NCBI RefSeq assembly: GCF_026013365.1
Contig: NZ_JAPDOE010000004.1
Span: 344,883-408,882 of the forward strand
Direction: 5' to 3'
Length of the DNA: 64,000 bases
Source: Paenibacillus sp. LS1
Lineage (GTDB): Bacteria; Bacillota; Bacilli; Paenibacillales; Paenibacillaceae
The translations under genes were made by a program, and so were the position numbers. Under the pieces are notes generated by a model. It was not told the origin of the DNA, ran no database searches, and was given only the letters and a program-made list of their open reading frames with translations. Shown piece by piece: positions 59,664 to 64,000 of this stretch (positions are counted from its first letter, which is position 1; each line of letters opens with the position of its first letter).

Positions 59664-59704
59664 CCGCGGTTCGTAACCATCCCGCGTAATCAAAACTAGG
59701 AAGG
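59664..59704 (+). promoter_or_regulatory. preQ1-I riboswitch
   Basis: The compact H-type pseudoknot pattern of class I is present: stem CGCGG (59665-59669) / CCGCG (59682-59686), the loop TTCGTAACCATC, then the A-rich tail TAATCAAAACTAGG. Tail bases overlap the ribosome binding site AGGAAGG (59698-59704), so ligand binding would block translation. It directly precedes a queuosine-precursor transporter, which matches known targets. Confidence 0.88.
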
Positions 59705-59706
59705 CA

Positions 59707-60402
59707 GTGTATGTATTTATGTTTAACTTAGGGTGGGGAGCGGTTTTCGTTCTCGTAACTTATGGATTTTTCCTGTTGTGTTACCGCTTGTTCGGTAAAA
59801 AAGGTCTCTATGCCTGGATTGGTGTGGCTACGGTTATAGCTAACATTCAGGTGACCAAAACGATAGATATTATGGGGATTGTACTCACGTTAGGCAACAC
59901 GATGTATGTCAGCATGTATCTGACCAGTGACCTTCTCAATGAGAAGTATGGATCGGGTGAAGCGCGGAAGGCCGTATGGTTCGGATTTTTCACGTTGATC
60001 ATGACGACGGTTCTGATGCAGATGGTGTTGTTCTTTGATCCGGCACCGACGGACTTTGCACAGGAATCCATGGCGAAGCTGTTCGGTCTGCTGCCACGTC
60101 TGGCACTCGGAAGTCTGACAGCTTACTTCATCAGTCAGTTCCTGGATGTTCGATTGTACTCCTGGTTACGCAAGGTGGCTCCAGGGCGCAATCAGTTGTG
60201 GATACGTACCAACGGTAGTTCGATCATCAGTTCATTTGTGGATACACTGGTGTTCTGCACGATCGCGTTTGCGTTCATCTACCCTTGGGATGTTTGGCTG
60301 GAAATCTTCCTGACGACGTATATTATCAAATTTGTATTAACTGCGGTCGGAACACCGTTTCTGTATGCCGCACGTAGCTTTAAGTTTAAGGATGAGGCTT
60401 AG
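59707..60402 (+). CDS. yhhQ: Queuosine precursor transporter (YhhQ/VUT family)
   Basis: A 231-residue membrane protein of about six helices. It has VATVIANIQVTKTIDIMGI, TLGNTMYVSMYLTSDLLNEKYG and GSSIISSFVDTLVFCTIAFA, which identify the QPTR/VUT family. It imports preQ0/preQ1 for queuosine modification of tRNA; the preQ1 riboswitch upstream supports this. GTG at 59707 is five bases after AGGA; an in-frame ATG four codons later (59719) is the alternative. Confidence 0.92.
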   Translation: MYVFMFNLGWGAVFVLVTYGFFLLCYRLFGKKGLYAWIGVATVIANIQVTKTIDIMGIVLTLGNTMYVSMYLTSDLLNEKYGSGEARKAVWFGFFTLIMTTVLMQMVLFFDPAPTDFAQESMAKLFGLLPRLALGSLTAYFISQFLDVRLYSWLRKVAPGRNQLWIRTNGSSIISSFVDTLVFCTIAFAFIYPWDVWLEIFLTTYIIKFVLTAVGTPFLYAARSFKFKDEA

Positions 60403-60431
60403 ACAATATTCAAAGAGTAACACTTAAAATC

Positions 60432-60479
60432 ACCCTCTGCGCAGTCCATTGTAATTCGGACTCTGCAAGGGTTTTTTTT
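60432..60479 (+). terminator. Terminator after yhhQ
   Basis: ACCCTctGCgcAGTCC / GGACTctGCaaGGGT followed by T8. Confidence 0.85.
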
Positions 60480-60606
60480 CATAGAAAAGACCCGAAACAA
60501 GAAAAACCCTTTTTACATTTTTATGAAAAAGTTATAATATAAACGACCTGTCGTTATGAGCGTGTATCATTAGCCAACGATGATTTCAACCAAAGGGGAA
60601 TCGCAC

Positions 60607-60960
60607 ATGTACTCTACACTGCGTTATAAACTGGAAAGCAATGGCACAACCTACGAGAATGATAACATTAATGCCTCACTATTGGTGGATTTGATTACCA
60701 ATCTGGAATTGCAGGAATACGTAGTACTTGTACCTTCGGAGCTGGTGGAGGGAAGTATGTATTTGCAGGCTGCTGCGCTTGAGGAACCAGGGCACATGGT
60801 GGCGGAGATTCGTTTGCAGGAAGGTGAGGAAGATTTCCGGCATTACAGCTACAAGTCAACAGATACGACTGGGATTATTCAATGGTTTCTGGATTATTGG
60901 GGGAAGCAACAGCTGCCACAGCTGGAATCCTGGCATGATATCACGCATGAGTTTGATTAA
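60607..60960 (+). CDS. Conserved hypothetical protein
   Basis: A 117-residue acidic soluble protein; no family recognised. It has a beta-rich start (LRYKLESNGTTYEN), helices around LLVDLITNLEL, a strand VVLVPSEL and the tail GIIQWFLDYWGKQQLPQLES. It may belong to small Bacillales families of unknown role. ATG at 60607 has AAAGGGGAATC upstream; the ATG nine codons earlier (60580) lacks one. Monocistronic, terminator at 61035. Confidence 0.6.
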   Translation: MYSTLRYKLESNGTTYENDNINASLLVDLITNLELQEYVVLVPSELVEGSMYLQAAALEEPGHMVAEIRLQEGEEDFRHYSYKSTDTTGIIQWFLDYWGKQQLPQLESWHDITHEFD

Positions 60961-61034
60961 TGGTAAATGAGTGAGCAGGAATAAGATCACGTAGAATGCA
61001 GACGGAGTAATGTAGGATATGCTTCGTATTAATT

Positions 61035-61081
61035 AAAATCCCGCGACCCATGATATTATTGGTTTGCGGGATTTTGTTTTT
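61035..61081. terminator. Bidirectional terminator
   Basis: AAAATCCCGC / GCGGGATTTT with a 21-base loop; GTTTTT follows on the plus strand, TTTTAATT on the minus. Serves the convergent hypothetical and peptidase genes. Confidence 0.82.
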
Positions 61082-61099
61082 GACATAGATCCAATTGGA

Positions 61100-62188
61100 T
61101 TAGTCGGTAAGGATTTGCAGCTCTTTAGGATATGTTGTCAGAACTTCGACACCCGTCTCGGTCACAATTACATCATCCTCGATGCGAACGCCGCCTGCTG
61201 CGGTATATATGCCCGGTTCAATTGTGAATACGGTACCTTCATTCAGGATGTCCATGTTTTCTCCATGAAGGGAAGGATATTCATGCACATCGATACCCAA
61301 TCCATGACCTACTCTATGCATGAAGCGCTCGCCGTATCCCGCTTCTTCCGTGACCTGGCGTGCTGCACGATCCACTTCCGCGCAGGTAATGCCTGGCTTA
61401 ACCACTTGGATGGCAGCTTCGTTCGCTGCGAGCACCGTGTTATAGATGGTTTTGAGTTCGGATGAGATGTCACCAAAGGCGAATGTGCGTGTGATATCCG
61501 AGGCATATCCTCCAGCATAGACACCCATGTCGAACATCAACAGGTCACCATGTTGCAGTTTCCGTTCACCCGGTGTACCGTGTGGCAGACCAGTTTTGGG
61601 TCCCGTGAGCACCATGGTATCAAAGGAAGGGCCATCAGCACCCAGTTTCTTCATCTGATACTCCATCTCGGCGACAAGTTCAATCTCGGTTACGCCTGCA
61701 CGAACATGAGTGAGGCCTTGACGCAGTGTTTCTTCAATCAGATGAATAGCATGGCGAATGCGAGCTACTTCATCTGGTGTTTTTTTCACACGTAATGTGC
61801 GAAGCAGGGGGCCGACATCTTCAAAGCTGGCACCACCTAGCGCGGCGGTTAATTGCTCATAACGTGAGACGGTCACGTATTCTTTTTCGAGACCTACTCG
61901 GCCCAGACGGCCCTGATAACGTTCGAACAAAGCGTACGGATTATCCGTATCCGTGTGAGTGGCAATGTTGGATACCGAGGAAGCGGCTGCGGCAGCTTCT
62001 GCGTCAAGTGCGGGTACGATCAATAATGGTTCTTCGCCACGTGCGAGTACCAGACCAAGGAAGCGTTCATGCGGATTGCTCGCAAAGCCAGTTAAATAGT
62101 AGATATGTTTCGGATCTGTGATCAGCATAGCGTCCAATCCTTGCCCGGACAGATCGGCTTCAAGACGAGATAAAGGGTTTTGATTCAT
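61100..62188 (-). CDS. pepQ: M24-family Xaa-Pro dipeptidase/aminopeptidase
   Basis: A 362-residue protein. An N-terminal creatinase-like domain (LDAMLITDPKHIYYLTGFAS) is followed by the pita-bread catalytic domain with the five metal ligands in LMFDMGVYAGGYASDITRTF (two Asp), HRVGHGLGIDVHEYP (His), FTIEPGIY (Glu) and RIEDDVIVTE (Glu). It cleaves Xaa-Pro bonds in peptides. ATG at 62188 is 12 bases after AAAGGTGG; an upstream ATG at 62212 is possible but has a weaker site. Confidence 0.9.
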   Translation of the reverse strand: MNQNPLSRLEADLSGQGLDAMLITDPKHIYYLTGFASNPHERFLGLVLARGEEPLLIVPALDAEAAAAASSVSNIATHTDTDNPYALFERYQGRLGRVGLEKEYVTVSRYEQLTAALGGASFEDVGPLLRTLRVKKTPDEVARIRHAIHLIEETLRQGLTHVRAGVTEIELVAEMEYQMKKLGADGPSFDTMVLTGPKTGLPHGTPGERKLQHGDLLMFDMGVYAGGYASDITRTFAFGDISSELKTIYNTVLAANEAAIQVVKPGITCAEVDRAARQVTEEAGYGERFMHRVGHGLGIDVHEYPSLHGENMDILNEGTVFTIEPGIYTAAGGVRIEDDVIVTETGVEVLTTYPKELQILTD

Positions 62189-62403
62189 GAGTGTAGTTGT
62201 CCACCTTTCCATTCATACTATCCTTCTATTATAAAAGATTATGGAGGAATTCCAAACTGCGATGATTTCATGTCCTCGGAATCCCTTGAATTCTTGGTTT
62301 AAGCGGATGATATGAAGGGTAATACAGGGCGAAACCGCTTTACAGAAGAATAATAGCACCACAACTATAGAGAAAAAAATGATATGCGAAGGGAGATGTA
62401 ATC

Positions 62404-63615
62404 ATGAATAATCGAGTAACCGTTCCGCTGTATGCTTCATTATTAAGTGTGGCACTGTTGACAGCGTCATGCTCTTCAGGCGATCCCTCTACAGGAGGAG
62501 TAGAGCACACGTCTCAGGGGCAGGGAACAGGTCAGGGACAGACAGCCAATGGAGGCAATGGCAGTGCGAGTGAAAACGAGAGTGGAGCGCAGGGAGAGGC
62601 GGTTATTCCGTATCAGGCTTCCGTTCTGGTTGAAGGATTGAATGCACCATGGGAGATTGTGAGTGTGCCTGATGGTCGGATGTTTGTAACGGAACGCCCA
62701 GGTGCGATTCGGGTCATTGAGGATGGAAAACTAACCCCTGAACCACTGATTGAATTCTCAGCGCCTTTTAATGAAGAAGGTGAGGGAGGCTTGTTGGGCC
62801 TTGCAGCTGATCCGGACTTTGAGGAGAACGGTTACTTGTATGCGTACCACTCCTATCTGGAAGGCGACGACATTGCCAATCGGGTGTTACGTCTCAAGGT
62901 GAATGATGGGAAAGCGGTCATAGATCAAGAGCTGCTTGGTAATATTCCAGGCGGAACGAATCATAATGGTGGGCGGATCAAGATCGGCCCGGACAAGTTG
63001 CTCTATATTACGACAGGTGAGCGCTATGAACCGGAACTGTCACAGAACGAAGATAGCCTTGGGGGTAAAATATTGCGGATTGGTCTCGACGGATCGATCC
63101 CTGCAGACAACCCATGGCCTAATTCGCCTGTGTACAGTATGGGACACCGTAACGCACAGGGACTGGCCTGGAATCCGGACAACGGTTATCTCTATTCTAC
63201 CGAGCATGGTCAGCGGAATCATGATGAGATTAACCGGATTGTGGCTGGTGAGAATTATGGCTGGCCCGAGGTGGAGGGAGACGACGATGACAACGGCGCA
63301 TATCAGGCTCCGCTCGCACACAGTGGGAATGACACATGGGCTCCGTCCGGTGTAGCTTTTGTTGAAGAAGGACCATGGGCCGGTTCACTGATTGCTGCGA
63401 ATCTGCGTGGAGAGCAGTTGTTGAAAGTTACTCTTTCGGAAGATGGTACACAAGTGGAGAAGGTGGAACCCATCTTCGAAGATGAATGGGGTCGAATTCG
63501 CAATGTGAGTGCTGGCGAGGACGGAAAGTTATACGTGCTTACGAACAATCGGGATGGACGGGGATCGCCACGAGATGGGGATGACAAGCTGATTGTACTT
63601 ACTCCTGAGAGTTGA
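62404..63615 (+). CDS. PQQ-dependent sugar dehydrogenase-like lipoprotein
   Basis: 403 residues. The signal peptide ends in lipobox LTASC (cysteine about residue 23), followed by a G/Q/S-rich linker to about residue 68. The catalytic domain is a six-bladed GSDH beta-propeller: LNAPWEIVSVPDGRMFVTERPG, GEGGLLGLAADPDF, IPGGTNHNGGRIKIGPD, GHRNAQGLAWNP, LYSTEHGQRNHDEINRI, NYGWPE and WAPSGVAFV. These match soluble aldose dehydrogenase (YliI/Asd) proteins. It would oxidise sugars outside the cell if PQQ is available; calcium ligands are plausible. ATG at 62404 follows AAGGGAGATG. Confidence 0.88.
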   Translation: MNNRVTVPLYASLLSVALLTASCSSGDPSTGGVEHTSQGQGTGQGQTANGGNGSASENESGAQGEAVIPYQASVLVEGLNAPWEIVSVPDGRMFVTERPGAIRVIEDGKLTPEPLIEFSAPFNEEGEGGLLGLAADPDFEENGYLYAYHSYLEGDDIANRVLRLKVNDGKAVIDQELLGNIPGGTNHNGGRIKIGPDKLLYITTGERYEPELSQNEDSLGGKILRIGLDGSIPADNPWPNSPVYSMGHRNAQGLAWNPDNGYLYSTEHGQRNHDEINRIVAGENYGWPEVEGDDDDNGAYQAPLAHSGNDTWAPSGVAFVEEGPWAGSLIAANLRGEQLLKVTLSEDGTQVEKVEPIFEDEWGRIRNVSAGEDGKLYVLTNNRDGRGSPRDGDDKLIVLTPES

Positions 63616-63627
63616 GTCAGGAGTAAG
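63598..63627 (+). other. Perfect hairpin spanning the dehydrogenase stop codon
   Basis: CTTACTCCTGA / TCAGGAGTAAG, an 11-bp perfect stem with an eight-base loop that contains the TGA stop (63613-63615). No T run follows. Confidence 0.6.
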
Positions 63628-64000
63628 GGGAGAGAAAATCAGTGTTGAAGGACGCGTCGAACCGAATTGATATCGCGATAAGGTAGTGAATGGAGATAAG
63701 TTTAAAACTAACGGATTCCGCTTAACTTGAGTTTAAGTCCTGAATCGCTCTCTATTCTTTTTCTAACGAACCTGACACACCTTATATGAACGTTTAGAGG
63801 TCGATGAAGAATGTAACGAACCTCAGCCACGTTATATCACCAAAATTCACTTGAAACCTGCGGAAAAACCAGTGAAACTCGTGAATAAGATGTCTGGAGT
63901 TCGTTAGAAAATCTTAATGCTCAAAATATAGCATATTGCGTGTCTGAGATTCGTTAGAGGATACTGTGGACATGTCGTGGTGTAATATAAGATACCGTAC
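63616..64000. other. Right-edge intergenic region with repeats
   Basis: No gene. It contains the palindrome TATCGCGATA (63671-63680) and the four-copy inverted repeat cluster at 63763-63957. AT content is higher than in the flanking gene. Confidence 0.5.
63763..63957. repeat. Cluster of four 25-bp repeats in inverted pairs
   Basis: Copies of a motif like TATAAnrTGTCTGAGgTTCG(TTAG): two in one orientation (63763-63787 and 63813-63837, seen as CTAACGAACCTGACACAC and GTAACGAACCTCAGCCAC) and two inverted (63883-63907 and 63933-63957, as GATGTCTGGAGTTCGTTAG and GTGTCTGAGATTCGTTAG). Spacing within each pair is 50 bp start to start, and the centre is a 45-base spacer. Confidence 0.7.

Noticed and set aside
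63763..63957. CRISPR array
   Set aside because: Only four copies, mixed orientation, unequal spacers and no cas genes in view.

Overview
The window reads as ordinary chromosome of a low-to-mid GC, endospore-former-like Firmicute, most probably Paenibacillus. Reasons: strong AGGAGG-type ribosome binding sites, frequent GTG/TTG starts, Bacillales-type riboswitches (c-di-AMP ydaO type, preQ1-I, cobalamin), Bacillales protein families (YigZ/YvyE, TcyP, LplJ, BtuFCD with CobD/CbiZ) and a Gram-positive Tad/Flp pilus locus that lacks secretin genes. No rRNA, prophage, insertion sequence or CRISPR array was seen. Genus assignment is inference from gene content, not a database result.

Layout. 1-1.4 kb: start of a PAS-domain gene (cut by the window edge), a small HTH gene and an isolated ureF. 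1.5-9.5 kb: tRNA-Leu(GAG), glutathione peroxidase, a c-di-AMP riboswitch in front of a small RCK-like protein, a HAD hydrolase, mntH, ohr, a zinc-ribbon gene broken by an in-frame TGA, a DCC thiol oxidoreductase, a lipoprotein and a VOC protein. 9.7-20.6 kb: Tad/Flp pilus operon (TadZ, CpaF, TadB, TadC, Flp pilin, three TadE/G-like pseudopilin-type proteins, prepilin peptidase) followed by a DUF6382-like/FHA membrane protein. 20.6-31.5 kb: TIGR01777 epimerase, DUF2621-like protein, endonuclease IV, purU, a membrane protein, tkt, ppnP, pgi, yigZ, a TetR regulator, yjbQ. 31.8-35.6 kb: sulfate ABC transporter cysT-cysW-cysA-sbp. 35.7-44 kb: small hypotheticals, a metallo-beta-lactamase-fold hydrolase behind a possible RNA attenuator, an ECF-type sigma factor paired with a second-type clpP, a MocR regulator divergent from a DMT exporter, a Cof phosphatase, and lipoate ligase. 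44.3-55.8 kb: cobalamin salvage/assembly and uptake cluster. 55.9-63.6 kb: chemotaxis receptor, tcyP, preQ1 riboswitch with queuosine-precursor transporter, an M24 peptidase, and a secreted sugar-dehydrogenase-like lipoprotein.

How the genes work together. The cobalamin block holds cobD-cbiZ-cbiB-cobC, then a B12 riboswitch with its terminator, then btuF-btuC-btuD-cobT-cobU-cobS-cobQ. Together these import corrinoids, strip cobinamide-type corrinoids back to cobyric acid (CbiZ), reattach aminopropanol phosphate (CobD/CbiB), and build the nucleotide loop (CobU/T/S/C). No corrin-ring genes are present here. The Tad block contains motor, platform, pilin, pilin-like proteins and peptidase in one run of tightly spaced genes. 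Its 729-codon pilin-like gene appears to start at a CTG codon.

The most interesting items for follow-up are: the c-di-AMP riboswitch controlling an orphan RCK-N-like domain; a candidate attenuator RNA before the MBL-fold hydrolase; the sigma factor-ClpP pair; a MITE-like palindromic repeat family (two copies, one lodged between the B12 riboswitch terminator and btuF); and a cluster of four 25-bp inverted repeats at the right edge.
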